Assembly (NCBI GenBank): GCA_037013495.1 | Contig: CM072809.1 | Coordinates: forward strand, 1,860,001-1,924,000 | DNA length: 64,000 nt | Source of the DNA: Hippophae tibetana | Taxonomy: Eukaryota; Streptophyta; Magnoliopsida; Rosales; Elaeagnaceae | Direction: 5' to 3' | Shown: positions 1 through 12,084 of the stretch, piece after piece | Numbering within the stretch: the first letter of the stretch is position 1 | Layout of the letters: each line of letters opens with the position of its first letter | The notes under the pieces: model-generated | What the model was told of the DNA's origin: nothing | What the model saw: only the letters and a program-made list of their open reading frames with translations | Databases searched by the model: none | Program-made: the position numbers and the translations under genes

Positions 1-21
1 ACATTAATGTTATAAGCATAC

Positions 22-1669
22 TTGAATATGTGCAGCCACTTGAGATTGTCCTCGTCCTCTTTGTTCATCAAATGCTTATAAGCTCCGGCTTTATGTAAGG
101 CTGCGTATTAGGAATTAATATTGATATAAATATTTATATGATCTCAATAATTGATGTCACGCATTAATAAACATATGATAATACATACTAATGAATTAAG
201 AATGAAATATTAATTGCTTACGATAAAATGAGTGATATCGAATAATAAACAATGCAGCTGGAGGCAATGTCGTTCCATTTTCTTTGGCTACCTGCAGATT
301 TAATTCAAAAGTACAAATTAATTTCATTACTTATATATCATGTCTGGTTTAAATAGAAAAATATAGCCATAAAGATATTTATTTTTTTAATAAATCCCAT
401 ATGATATATTTTTTTTTTCCTTTTGAAATCACTTACCAAGTACATGTAGTCATCATGACCCCATGAAATAACAACATTATCTAGTCCACAACGTTGAGAG
501 TAAATTCCAAACTTCTTGTTGTATTGAGAATTGTGGTAGTCTGGATTATCCTTGAAATACTGCAAATTATTATCAAATTATTTTAATAATATCATTATCT
601 ATTGGGAATTATTAAAAAAAAATGTTTATTGATAGTCAGATCAATATTTCTAATATTATAAGAAATTTAGAAGGCATGCCTTATGGTGCACAATGGATTG
701 ATCAAAAGCGCATCCAAGAGGATGAGTATCACCTGTATAAATAATACAAAATTAGATACTCGGGATTTAAATCATTAAAAATTAATTAAAAATATAATAT
801 TGAAATAGAAATGAATAGCTAGTCCTCACCAACAACAGCCCATTGAGGAAGTCCACCAAATATAGGTAGAAGAAGAACCTTTCCAAGGTCTGAAATTTGT
901 ACATATGTAAATTAAAGATGTAAATTAGGAAATTAATAGAGAATATATGACACACATAAATATCCCGTATTTCTAGACTAATATATTAATGTATAATTTT
1001 TCATACATAATACATGTACCGTGAATAAGAGCAGTCAAGTGTAACCAATCTTCATTTGGATAATCTTTTCTAATAGCTTCAGCAGATTGCAACAAATGCT
1101 GAATTTGTGGTTCATCCAAATCAGGATCACTATCATCAACAACCTCGTTTAGAAGTTCACAACATTCCCATATACTCATTTCTACCTTATCCAACTTTCT
1201 ATACTCCTCTCTCTTCTTCTTCACAAATTCATAGGTTTGGTTTATGTGATTCAACCTATATAACTCCTCCACTGTCTTTTGTCTTTCACTCTCTGCATCA
1301 TAATCCCTACATAAAAGCAAAACCATTTCATCAATTTTATTAAAAACTTTATTTTTACATACATTAATTATCCTAATTAAGAAAATAAAATATGAATATA
1401 AATCAAGAAAAAATTAATGAAAAATAAAATATAAACCTGAATACGCGGCCAAATGAATTGATCTCAGGAGCAACAAATGCATTGATTGATGCATCATTGG
1501 TTTCTTTCTTTTCAGAAGAATGGTTTTCAACCTCCAATTCTGACATTGCGGCATTACATAACATAATATAACTCGATTAATAAGAAGCAGCATTAACAAA
1601 TTAATTAAATAAATAAAAAGATATAATAAGAATAGTACCAAAGTTAGGTTGGTCGATGAGGACAGTCAT
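22..1669 (-). CDS. MIOX: myo-inositol oxygenase, 3'-truncated by window edge
   Basis: Converts myo-inositol to D-glucuronate in the cytosol with a non-heme di-iron centre (inositol route to UDP-glucuronate and cell-wall sugars). Eight coding exons join in frame on the minus strand: 1669-1639, 1539-1437, 1306-1020, 889-830, 732-680, 559-437, 291-222 and 100-22, giving 268 residues plus two bases; the family runs to about 305-317, so the last ~40 residues lie left of base 1. Visible iron ligands by homology to the animal enzyme are His115, His140-Asp141 (in LIHDLGK), His213 ([10 protein letters not shown]) and His239 (RYHSFYP); the final Asp falls outside. The start MTVLIDQ matches plant MIOX starts. 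All introns are GT-AG except the one after exon 5, whose donor reads AAG/GCATGC. The joined frame has no stop, so the gene looks functional. Family assignment is very secure. Confidence 0.96.
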
Positions 1670-1770
1670 ATTGTTTCAAGAAAAATGCTCGCTAACTCTT
1701 TGTCTCTTCAAAAGAATGAAAGGCAAAAGGTTTTGCTGAATGGCTGTAAAAGCTATTTTGGCGAAGTTGG

Positions 1771-1778
1771 TATTTATA
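1771..1778 (-). promoter_or_regulatory. probable TATA box of MIOX
   Basis: Minus-strand TATAAATA lies about 100 bases upstream of the MIOX ATG (1669). A start about 30 bases downstream would give a 5'UTR of roughly 75 bases. A CACGTG G-box core lies further upstream near 2108. Position and motif only; no start-site data. Confidence 0.5.
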
Positions 1779-1899
1779 GCTGCTGAAATAAGTGCTTGGC
1801 CCCTTAATTTGGAAGCTTTTTGAGTCCGCAAACTGAAATAAATTACAACTATGCAGCTTGTTCTACAAATGGATGAGAACGGTTGCAGATAAGACATGC

Positions 1900-4800
1900 C
1901 TGCAAATAGAAATTAAAATGTAATGAGTCAACTCTACGTGGATAAAGGCTAATCTGAATTTGAATAAGTTCCGACTGACGCGGAATCTAGTCATCACCGA
2001 CTTTATACGTAAATATAGGTTGGGTTTTCAACCATTGATGTCTTCATCTTTTTTTGTGGGTTTCCAATCAACGGCTGAACATTGAGTGCTATAACAAAGA
2101 AGTATATCACGTGCTTATTTGAGTTATTTTTGAAACGGAATAAACGAGTCCCTCCACGCCATCAACCACAAAAGCTTGGAGATTTTTCTTCGCTTTTTAT
2201 TTTTATTTTTATGGCACTAAATTCTCCTCCTTCTTTCTTTTGTATTAAATAAGTAAAATTGTATAAATATCAATCAAACTTAAATCTAAAAATGTAAAAA
2301 TTGAGAATAATAATACCTAAAACACAAATTAATTCTCAAAATTTTAATAAATGAGTTCACTTATATAAATTGCAACAATCTTAAAATAAACTTACAAAGA
2401 AATTGTTTTAAGTAAAATTCTCCTCCACGGTTTAATAAATCGTATCATCGCAAAAAATTGTTAATCTTAAGTACTAAATTTATAAAAATAATTGTTAATA
2501 TAAGTATTTAACTTAAGAGCAACAAGTTAAATAATAATGGATTTATCCAATAAGTTAAAAACACTGCTACAAAATAAAAATAAAAATGTTACATATCTGT
2601 TCCATAAAAAAATGTAAAAGATTGCAAAAACATGTCGCGGATTAAATAATAATTCAAACATGTGACAAAAAAAAAGGTTGAGAGATGAAATCTTATTGTC
2701 AAATCACTAAACAAACCATAAATAACATACTGATAACGTCTAATTTCTCTTCACTTTTTATAAGTTATTATTAGAAGTGAATAAATAATCTGATTCATCT
2801 ATTTAAATTTAAAATTTTAATTTAATCTTATCATCGTATTTGTGTCGAATTGTATTGACAAATTTTATAATCATATAGTATTTGGATTGAAAAAGTATAC
2901 AATCTTTTTGCATTTGAATCGATAAATTTTATAATCAATTTTAATCTAATTTAGACTTAATTACAATTAAGTTGTAAATAAATACAATTTTTTTATAATT
3001 TTTTATATTTAAATATTATATATATTATAATTACATTAAATTATTATTTAACTTTTTAGCAAAAATAAAATATAATATAATAATTTAATAATTGTGTTAA
3101 TATATTTTTTTATTTTTTTTATTTTCTTAGTTGTAACTATAAATAATAAATTTTGCTAAAAATGTACTAATTTAAAATTCATACATTGTGTATATCATGT
3201 TTTATGTATATAGTTTATAAATAAATTTTAACATTTATCTAATCTTATGTAATTCAAAAGAATCTAATCTGTTTAGAATGAGATAGGTTCGAATTTAATA
3301 TATAATCGAATCAAATTTGGATAAAAAAATTCAAATTTTATATAGATAGATAATATTCGGATCAATCAAAAATAAACAATTTTGATTCACTATTCATCCA
3401 TAATTAGTATTATTTTTAAAATAATAATCACTATTGATGTGATAGAATTAACAGTGTATATTATCACATATATTTTGTTTATGCAGTTAAAATTAGAACA
3501 CTTTCACTTATAACTATTATAAAAGAGTAAACAAAAAATAAAGTATTAATGTTATTAATATTATATAAAAATAATAATTTATTATCTTTAATATTTGTTC
3601 TATTTTAAATTATTACTTTTATTATTAAAATATTTTTAATCAATTATTATGTTTAAAAATAAATCAATTTGATCAAAATATCATTTCTATACATAACATG
3701 TGAAGTTATAAGAACGTGTGCTATGAATAATATAATGAAGTTAAAACTTCTAGTATCATACCGATGACTTAAATTCTTCAATCAAATTTATCATTTTTAT
3801 CCATAATTATTTAAAAATATTTTAATAATAGAAGTAATCAATTATTATTATTATTATATATATATATATAAATTAAAATTTTATAAGTTATAAAGTTTTG
3901 ATAAATAATATTTTATAATCAATTCCTACATTTTTCTTCTAATAATTTCTCTATCTTTAGGTAAAGTGATATAATATAAATTTTTATTTTTATCTATTTT
4001 TCTTTAATAATTAAAATTTATCTTATCAAATATCAAAACATTCTTAATATAAGTTCGATAGAATAAAAATAAAAATAAATCTTATAATATCTCCGACAAA
4101 ATTACGATAACAATCGACGACGACTCATCCTATCATATATAACCTATCGCATTCACATATATCTACATATTATATCCACCATAATTCTAACAACTCACCT
4201 ATATTTTTATATGTAACATAATATATTTACATCTAATATGTGATTACCACCTCTTACGAGATAACTAATGGTAGTTGTTGAAACATTAATGACATCATCG
4301 AAGTTTTGATGAGGTTGTTAGCCAAAATTAAATAGTTGAATATATAATATCGACCTTGGTTTCATTTTATTAAAACTAATAAATGAGTATCTTTTGATAT
4401 TTTATTAAATAATTTAATATAAAGTTATAAGTTTTAAGATAAATTATTATTAATTAAAAAAATTGAATAATTTATCATAAAAAAATATTAAGGTTGATAA
4501 CTATCACATTGTTACACATCTTTTATTTATAATATACTCACGACAATTAAACATAATTTTTAATTTTTTAAAAAAATAACATCACTTTACGCGTGAATTA
4601 TACTAAAATGTAACGAGAAAATATGTTAGATGAGTTCGAATATACTAAAAACAATCACAATATTTCACATTATGCAAAAATTTATAAATTCATAATTTTC
4701 AAACAATAACATTATTTACCCAAAAGAAAACACATTTCCACCTATTCCTTTATGATCCAACATTTTTCATTCTTATTAAATAAGATTAAATTATTATAAA

Positions 4801-5667
4801 AAATAAATACATAATATAAATAACATTTTATAATAAATAAAGAATAGTTAATAATATTTTTCTCTAATTTTATTTTTCTCTAATGCGGTGAGGTGAACTC
4901 TATCGAACTATCAATTTTTTATTAATTTTTAAGTATTTGGTTTACTATTAAACCAGGTAATAACAACAACAATTTGTAGAATATATAATTATTATTTTTT
5001 ATCGAGGATACCGTGGAAGAGGAATTTTAGAGAACATATGTAGAGTTTTCCCAACTTATTAGTTTATAGTTGGGCCTTAATGTAATAGCCCAATAAGATA
5101 CACACGGCCTGTATGTATTGAACCAGAAACAAATGGGCTTTGGTTCTACGCTTCTGGAATTAAATCTTGAAGTGTTTCACCAAATTAGTAACCAAAAATA
5201 AAAGTTATCAATTTTTTTTAAATTAAGAAAGACTCATTCCAAAAATGACAACTTCATACGAATAATATATCAAAATAATACTCGATAGCACAACTAATAA
5301 AGTTTCGACAACCGTCGCCATCAGCTCTACCAAAATTCCGGCAACCATCGCGGATTCGCCTGTGTGAACTTTGAATTTGAAGATGGACAAAAGTTCCAAA
5401 AAAGAAAAAAAAAAGTCTTTATTACATAGAATAAGATAATAGTGGCTATTCGAAGCAATTCCAGACCAAAAAGTGCATATTTGTTTTATCAGCAATTGGG
5501 GCTACTCTAAAGGTGCTAAACAGATAATGATCGATTTTACTATTCAAGTTTAGGTGCGGATGTTCCCTCTACTTTGTAGGTCCAATCTTTAAAAAGACTC
5601 AAAACACTAGGATTCCCATTATAGCTCACATGCATGCATTAGTTTAATCATCCAAAGTAATTCGAAC

Positions 5668-5703
<36 letters not shown>

Positions 5704-8277
5704 CTCTCTAGTTTGCCAATTCTTGGTTCTAATTGAGTTAGTAATTTTTAATACAATATGTAAATAAAATTATAATATAATTTAAAAAAATCATTTGTAT
5801 AATATAATCTATTTTATATATAGATTTTTAATTTTAATTTTTTCTATAAAAATAAATTTTTATTTTTTTATACATTTTTTAACTCATTAAGAAAATTACG
5901 TATGTATGTTTTTTTATTAAACGATTAAAAATATATATATTAATACTTATCAAATCAAAATCTTAAATTTTAAAATAATTCTAATTTTAAAAAATGAACT
6001 CATATTTAATTATTTAATCCAAATTACTCTAATAATAATTAGGTTTCAAACATGTATAATGCATCTCAGATGAGGCTTTAAAATAGTAAAATAGTAAAAA
6101 ATTTACACTAAAAATTGCCCCAAGTAGACTTTTTAATTCTACACTAAAATAGCGTGATTAACAATATCATGTTATATTTAATGTGATGTTATTAATGCAT
6201 TTTTTATGTTTTAAGTATTAATAAAAGATAGATAACATAAAAATATTGGTTTAATCTCTATTTTACTCTAATTATATATCTTATAAAATATTATTGGTTT
6301 AAATTATATTATTTTTAATGGAAAAATTATTATTTTTACTAACTAATAATATTGTTTAATTTTTATATTTTATTTTTTAAAACTAAATTTATATTTATAA
6401 AAAAAAGAACATAATTTTTAAAGAATAAAATGACCATAAATACATACCTTAAAAGATAAAAAAAATTAAATTATATGTTTTAAAAAATTACATAAATATA
6501 TATGTTAAATGATAGAACATTAACCAAAATTCTATTAGAAAAAAGAGATTCATTATTTGTTTCGTTATGAACACGCCTTATAAAAGTTTCAATTATAAAT
6601 TAGGTTAATTGCATCCCATAATTACCTTTATATATAATGTTTTATTTTTAACTCCTATATATTAAATATATATATATATATAAAACGTTAATAAAAAAAT
6701 ATTTTCAAACTTAATAAAGAAATAAACTTTTTTTAAATTAAAAATAAAATCAATTAAATAATTGAGTTATTTATAAATTATGTTTATAACTTGTTTTACA
6801 CATTATATATTATTTTTTAGATTACGAAATTAAACTATAATATCTATATGATATTTAGAGTTTTTCACAATAAATCCAACACACTATTATGCCACTAACA
6901 GAAACAATTGGCCATTTGGTCTAAAAAATTAAAAATTTATTTATGTCTTATGTCATAAGACTCCTAACAAGCTTTTTGACAAAACGAAACGACCCACCCC
7001 AATTCATAATAAAAGAATTAATTAATTAATTAATAAACAATATGTACTGCAATTTTTAAGACTGGAGTATGCTTTTTAAAGTCGATCTTGACAAATTGCA
7101 AAAGCCATGCTTTATGGCTTCATGGTTCATTAATAAAATTAAATTTACATGATTTTACAGTACTAATAAACCAAGTTTTTGGTCATTTGGTACCTTATAA
7201 ATCATTATTAAAACAACTATATATGATGTTGTTATTCTCTCCATGTTCAAGTTATTTATATATTATAATGTTAATGTCGGTTTAAAGTAGCAAAAATATA
7301 GTTGTTGTATTAAGTATAAATATTGCTACAGAAGCAAAAAAATCGTTTTTTTAATTAACTAACATCAAACAATGGAAGAAAAAATATCCCCCCCTCCTTT
7401 TCCTCTATTTCCATGCTTAAATTTTTTATTTTTATTTTTCCTTTTCTTTTTCTTAAAATAAAGAAATTAAAAAATAATAATAATATGTAACAAATATCCT
7501 TCTCATTCTCTTTTGTTTGTTGTTAAAATTTAAATCGTCCTCAATATCAGACCCCAAAAAAATAAAAAAAATCCTTCTCACTCAAACCAGCAAGGATAAA
7601 GATTAAAGAAGCATACTTGTTCTTTTAAATATAGCCTACCGAGAAAAAGAAAAGAAAAAATAGAAATTGACATACTGAAATTGAACGGTTCCAAATCCTC
7701 TGCTTATCTTAATCACTTTGTCAATTTCCAGGTTTATGCCAAACTTTCAGATGAAAACTCTGTTGTTTCATTTTGTACAGCTCCCCGATAATTAACACGG
7801 ACTCCAATCACCTAGCCACATCTTTCTTAATTAAGTATTAATTAAATATCCATATCTTAATCACAAATTATATATATATATATATATATATGCATTTATA
7901 CTTACTATCTATAAAAGTCAAAATCACAACTAACATAATTTTAAATAAAACCACTTTATACTGTAAAACAATTATATATATTCTACCCTTTATATTTTTT
8001 TCTAATAGGTATCATATATATTTATTTCAAAATTTAAAGAATTTAATTAACAATATATCCAGATATATTTTTTGCTTAAATTATTTTTACAATAATGTAT
8101 ATTTAATAAACTTAAAAGTTTATAAATTTGATATACCGCAGTATTCGATCTAGTCTCCTTCAAATGTGTGTAGCGTTGATGAATTAGATTGTATTAATGA
8201 TGGTTGAGCTTCTACGTTAAAGCTTCAAAGTAAGGATATATATATATATATAACTGGATAAGATAGGATCTTTCATA
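1900..8277. other. AT-rich intergenic DNA upstream of MIOX
   Basis: No gene is recognised in this stretch. It holds poly-A/T and TA runs, an ATT microsatellite at about 5672-5700, a TA tract at 7869-7892, a block at 3960-4330 that shares wording with 57900-58340, and a stretch around 3270-3400 resembling the TCGGAT-type repeats elsewhere. The longest open frame (5223-5495, minus) has no recognisable domain or splice context. Confidence 0.6.
8275..8277. other. left target-site duplication (ATA) of the CACTA element
   Basis: ATA immediately precedes the left CACTA end and is repeated immediately after the right end at 12082-12084. Confidence 0.8.
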
Positions 8278-8307
8278 CACTACTACAATGTATGCTTTTG
8301 GTCTCAG

Positions 8308-8424
8308 AATTTTAGCCTCGGTTATTTTAAAAACCGAGGTCATAGGGTTTTGGCCACGGTTTGGTAAAAACCGAGGCTATAGTGTATACATATAGCCTCG
8401 GTTTTATCAATAACCGTGGCTATA
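8308..8424. repeat. left subterminal palindrome array of the CACTA element
   Basis: Three consecutive palindromic units, each pairing a CCTCGGTT- or CCACGGTT-type half with an AACCGAGG- or AACCGTGG-type half across a 4-8 base spacer and edged by TATAG/CTATA. They lie within 150 bases of the left tip. The same unit recurs in the larger right array. Confidence 0.85.
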
Positions 8425-9130
8425 AGTTAATTTACAAAAACTATATTTAAATATATATAAAAACATTTATATAACAAAATTATTAAATAACTATGATTAA
8501 ATTTAAAATAATATAGAGTTTTCAATATTAAAATACTATGTAATTCATTTAAAAAAATACAAAAATTATTTTATAATTTTTTTATTTTTCTCTATTATTA
8601 ATCTTTTTTTTCTTTTATCGTACATATATATATTAAATTTTTACATCAAAATATTTTGCACTCTTTATTTTTTTACTCTCTTTCTTTTTTTCTATCTTTT
8701 TTTTTACATTTTTTTTCTAATTTTAATATTACACTAATTAAGTAATATATATATATATAATATTAATAACATTAATTCCCCAGCTAATATATAAGTAATA
8801 TATATATATATATAATATTAATTACCGACTTAAAATATATATATATATATATAATATTAATAAAATTCTCCGGCTAATATATATATATATAATATTAATT
8901 ACCAATATATATATATATTATTAATTACTCGCATTAATTAATATATATATATATGTATATGTATATATAATATTGACAGCTGCGTTAAGTTATAATATAT
9001 ATATATATATATAATATTAGTTAATATATTACCTTCCCAGGCAATAACGCGAGCCCTAATCTTCCATAATCATTTTTCTAAATCTGCGTCTCAGATCCAG
9101 TTCGCGTTAATTGATTTCTCTCCGAGCAAC

Positions 9131-9160
9131 CCACGCCGCGCCACGCCGCGCCACGCCGCG
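9131..9160. repeat. 10-bp GC-rich minisatellite, three exact copies
   Basis: CCACGCCGCG is repeated three times without mismatch inside the gene-like leader of the CACTA element, in a very AT-rich neighbourhood. Confidence 0.95.
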
Positions 9161-11227
9161 TCTCAAGATATTGTCGACGAATTCCTCTAACCTCTCTTCT
9201 TCTTTTCTCTCTGACTTGTTTCTGTTCATATTCTCCTCTTCGCAACTCAACGCCCGACCCTGTCGTTGTTGGCGATTCAGCTTCAGGTAAGTATAACCTC
9301 TCTTCTCCTCTTCTCTGACTTGTTTCTGTTCATATTCTCTTCTTTAATTTGGTCCTGACAAGCAGAGTTGTTGAACAAATTGTGTTATCAAATAAAATGT
9401 TTTGCTTTAATTTGGTCCGGACCTTCTTGATTTTGATAATAAATAATCAGTGTCTGTGATGTTGTCTGATTCTATATAGTAATTAATTTAAGACTTGGCT
9501 TGTTAACTACTAAATAACACAACAATCAACCTATGTGTAGAATAACACTCTGTTATCATAAGCATTAGCAATTGCAGTAATGACAACCATATTATATATT
9601 AATATAATAAACGTGTGTGCTTGTGTATTTCCTTGTTTAATATTAATTATTATGAAATAAATTGGGTTTCTTCTCTTGTATATTTCTGATCACTCTGTTT
9701 GTATTGATATTTATTTTTCAGTTTACATGTCTATCTTCGGTATTCCGCTTTTAGAACATCATATAGTTTACGCAAGGAGATGGCCTGGATACTAGTCTGC
9801 TTGTTTATATTTTTGTTTGTGATGAGATAAAATATCATTTTTATATTTTATGATATTACATATCAACCTAATAATAAAAATTTTCTCTTGATGCTGTTAA
9901 TTTATTATTCTTATCATTTTGGAAATATTTATTTGATGGGTTGACTCCTGGAAGATAATATTTTCCAGGTGCGTGTCACAAATTGAGGAAGATGCTGCAG
10001 AACATATGGGAGAAGTTTTAAAACGAGCTAAGGAGGAGACTTTGGAAAGAGCATACAGGGTAAAGCACTGGTATAGTAACTTTTTATTCTCACATAATTT
10101 TACTTTATTGTATAGGAAGGTAATAAGTGTTATATATGCTGGGGTCTTTGCTTCTAATTATGCTCCGCTTCCCATGTTGTTGATCTGAACACAACAATAT
10201 ATATTTATTTTACTCATCCAATATTTTCTTATTGTTTCATCCATGTTTATTTTAAATTATTCTTTATCATGGACTGGCTATTATATTTGTATGGTCTATA
10301 TATCTGCTTATATTAGTAGTAGTTTTATCTTTTCATTATGTTTGGCTATATGCTTGTGCAAAGTGGATACTAGGATCACAAGTTTACCTCAATGCTAAAT
10401 TGACTTTTTAATGCTTTACTGTGTCATGGACGTCTTTTAGTTGCATATTTTCTTTTTACATACTACTGACGAGCTCTTCTCTGTGTGGAAATATGCTACT
10501 TTGTAGGTACTTCATTTCAGGATTGACTCTTCTAACTTGGGTAAGGATGGTTCATATCTTGAATATTGTTTTATTCTTTCTCATTAATTTATTATTATCG
10601 TCTTGCATTAGTACGTTATTGGTTAATATTTAAAAGGAGGCCTGAAAACATAGGTGAAATTCTAGATGCGACTATATGGTAGGATCTTATTGTTTTCTGT
10701 TGACTGTGTGAACTAGTCTCATGTAGCAAGAAAGCGTGTAAATAAACAGATTAGTAATTCCTCTTAATAGAACAATAATCTCAAGCCCCATAGTTTATTA
10801 ATTACAAGGGTATGTTTAGTTGTTTCCAAGCAGCTGGGGTTAAGTTTGGTTAATTGTGTACTAATTCAAAGTATTATTCTCTGTATTTCCTGTACTTGTG
10901 TGTTTTAGTTCTTGTAATCTTGTATGCAAATGAAATTCTACTCTACAAAGTGAAACCTACAGTATATCAATTGTTGTTGGCTGATCTGGGTTGGAATAAC
11001 ACGTAACTTGTTTTTTCAGGGAAGATGCTAATGACTTTCTAGTTCAACTATGCAAATTATCATGCAGACTTTTGATAGTAACTTGTTATATATTAATGCT
11101 TATATCCATCCAATCGATGGTTCCTTTCTTGTTTGGGCTTTGAAAGAGGTAGTTGCTTCTTCTTTGTTGTTTGCTGTCGAATGTGATCTCTCTGACAAAA
11201 TATTGTTACTTGTTAAGCAATTCCCAT

Positions 11228-11303
11228 GGTGTTGGTGCGCTATGCTGGTGCGCTGCGCTGGTGCTGGTGCACTGCGCTGGTGCTGGTGCGTTGCACTGCG
11301 TTG
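11228..11303. repeat. GGTGC/GCTGCGCT imperfect minisatellite
   Basis: Alternating GGTGCTGGTGC and GCGCTGCGCT-like words form an imperfect GC-rich array in the CACTA interior. An open frame through it is a by-product of the repeat. Confidence 0.8.
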
Positions 11304-11731
11304 GTAACCTTGAGGACGTTTAATGTGTTTCTATAATTACAATTCATTTGATTATTATTCTTGCTTAATGTTGTCGGTGGTGATTCAGGTAGGAGATAAA
11401 TATTTCAATTGAAAAAAGATGCAATCGAATATACATTTACAGAAGATGGAGTCAAGAAAGATTTGAGAGATTTTTCAATTAGCTAAAAAGTAATAATTAT
11501 CATTATAATCGTTTTTGAAGCATATTTTTATGCTTGTAATTAATAATAAAAAGTCAGTTTGTAATAGTAAGTTTTTGTTATTTTTCAGTGTATAATAAAC
11601 TCTCGAATGTAATTATACTTTTAATTTTAATATAATATAATTTTTAATATTGTTTTTAATAATTTTATTGTAATTTATATTTATTTTTAATATTGTAATT
11701 ATTAATTATATTTTTTTTAATTTATGTATAT

Positions 11732-12064
11732 CCTATGGCCACGGTTATTGTAAAACCGAGGCCATAGGGGTACCTATGACCTCGGTTATTGGAAAAACCG
11801 AGGCCATAGGGTGTACCTATAGCCTCAATTAGCATATAACCGAGGCCATAGATACACCCTATGGCCTCGGTTAGCATATAACCAAGGCCATAGGTACACC
11901 TTATGGCCTCGGTTTTTTAATAACCGAGGCTATAGGTACATCTTATGGTCTCGGTTAAAAAACTGAGACCATAGATCGTTACCTATAGTCTCTCTCACTT
12001 AGGCCTCGGTTCTTATAACCGTGGCCATAGACCTATGATCACGGTTAAAAACCGAGGCCATATG
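11732..12064. repeat. right subterminal palindrome array of the CACTA element
   Basis: About eight palindromic units of the form CTATGGCCTCGGTT, short spacer, AACCGAGGCCATAG start at about 11732, 11773, 11816, 11858, 11899, 11941, 11980 and 12032, so the period is close to 41 bases. Units 3, 4 and 7 carry mismatches. Each unit can fold as a hairpin and offers two binding half-sites in opposite orientation. Confidence 0.88.
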
Positions 12065-12081
12065 TAATATTTGTAGTAGTG

Positions 12082-12084
12082 ATA
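12082..12084. other. right target-site duplication (ATA) of the CACTA element
   Basis: Partner of the ATA at 8275-8277. Confidence 0.8.

Larger units (their letters stand above)
9040..11460 (+). other. gene-like, possibly captured, spliced segment inside the CACTA element
   Basis: At about 9040 composition shifts from TA-rich to a mixed, pyrimidine-rich leader that ends in a good donor (CAG/GTAAGT near 9288). A later block at about 9969-10059 follows an acceptor-like TTTTCCAG, is open, and encodes a charged, helical-looking segment beginning SQIEEDAAEHMGEVLKRAKE. Another acceptor-like site precedes about 11020. I do not recognise the parent gene, and the putative exons do not join into a long frame (a stop follows soon after the second junction). 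It may be a captured host-gene fragment or the element's own non-coding transcript. Splice sites are visible; capture is inference. Confidence 0.4.
8278..12081. mobile_element. non-autonomous CACTA (En/Spm-type) DNA transposon, intact ends
   Basis: The left end reads CACTACTACAA (8278-8288) and the right end is its exact reverse complement TTGTAGTAGTG (12071-12081). Both are flanked by ATA (8275-8277 and 12082-12084), the 3-bp target duplication typical of CACTA elements. Subterminal regions carry repeated AACCGAGGCCATAG-type motifs in both orientations, as expected of transposase-binding subterminal repeats in this superfamily. The 3.8-kb interior has no open frame resembling a TNPD or TNPA transposase, so movement would need a helper in trans. 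The interior instead contains gene-like DNA (about 9040-11460) and TA microsatellites. Confidence 0.92.

Noticed and set aside
5223..5495. 90-codon minus-strand frame
   Set aside because: No family resemblance, splice context or promoter; it lies in repeat-like AT-rich DNA.
11050..11307. 85-codon frame ending in Trp/Cys-rich repeats
   Set aside because: The C-terminal part is simply the translation of the GGTGCTGGTGC minisatellite.
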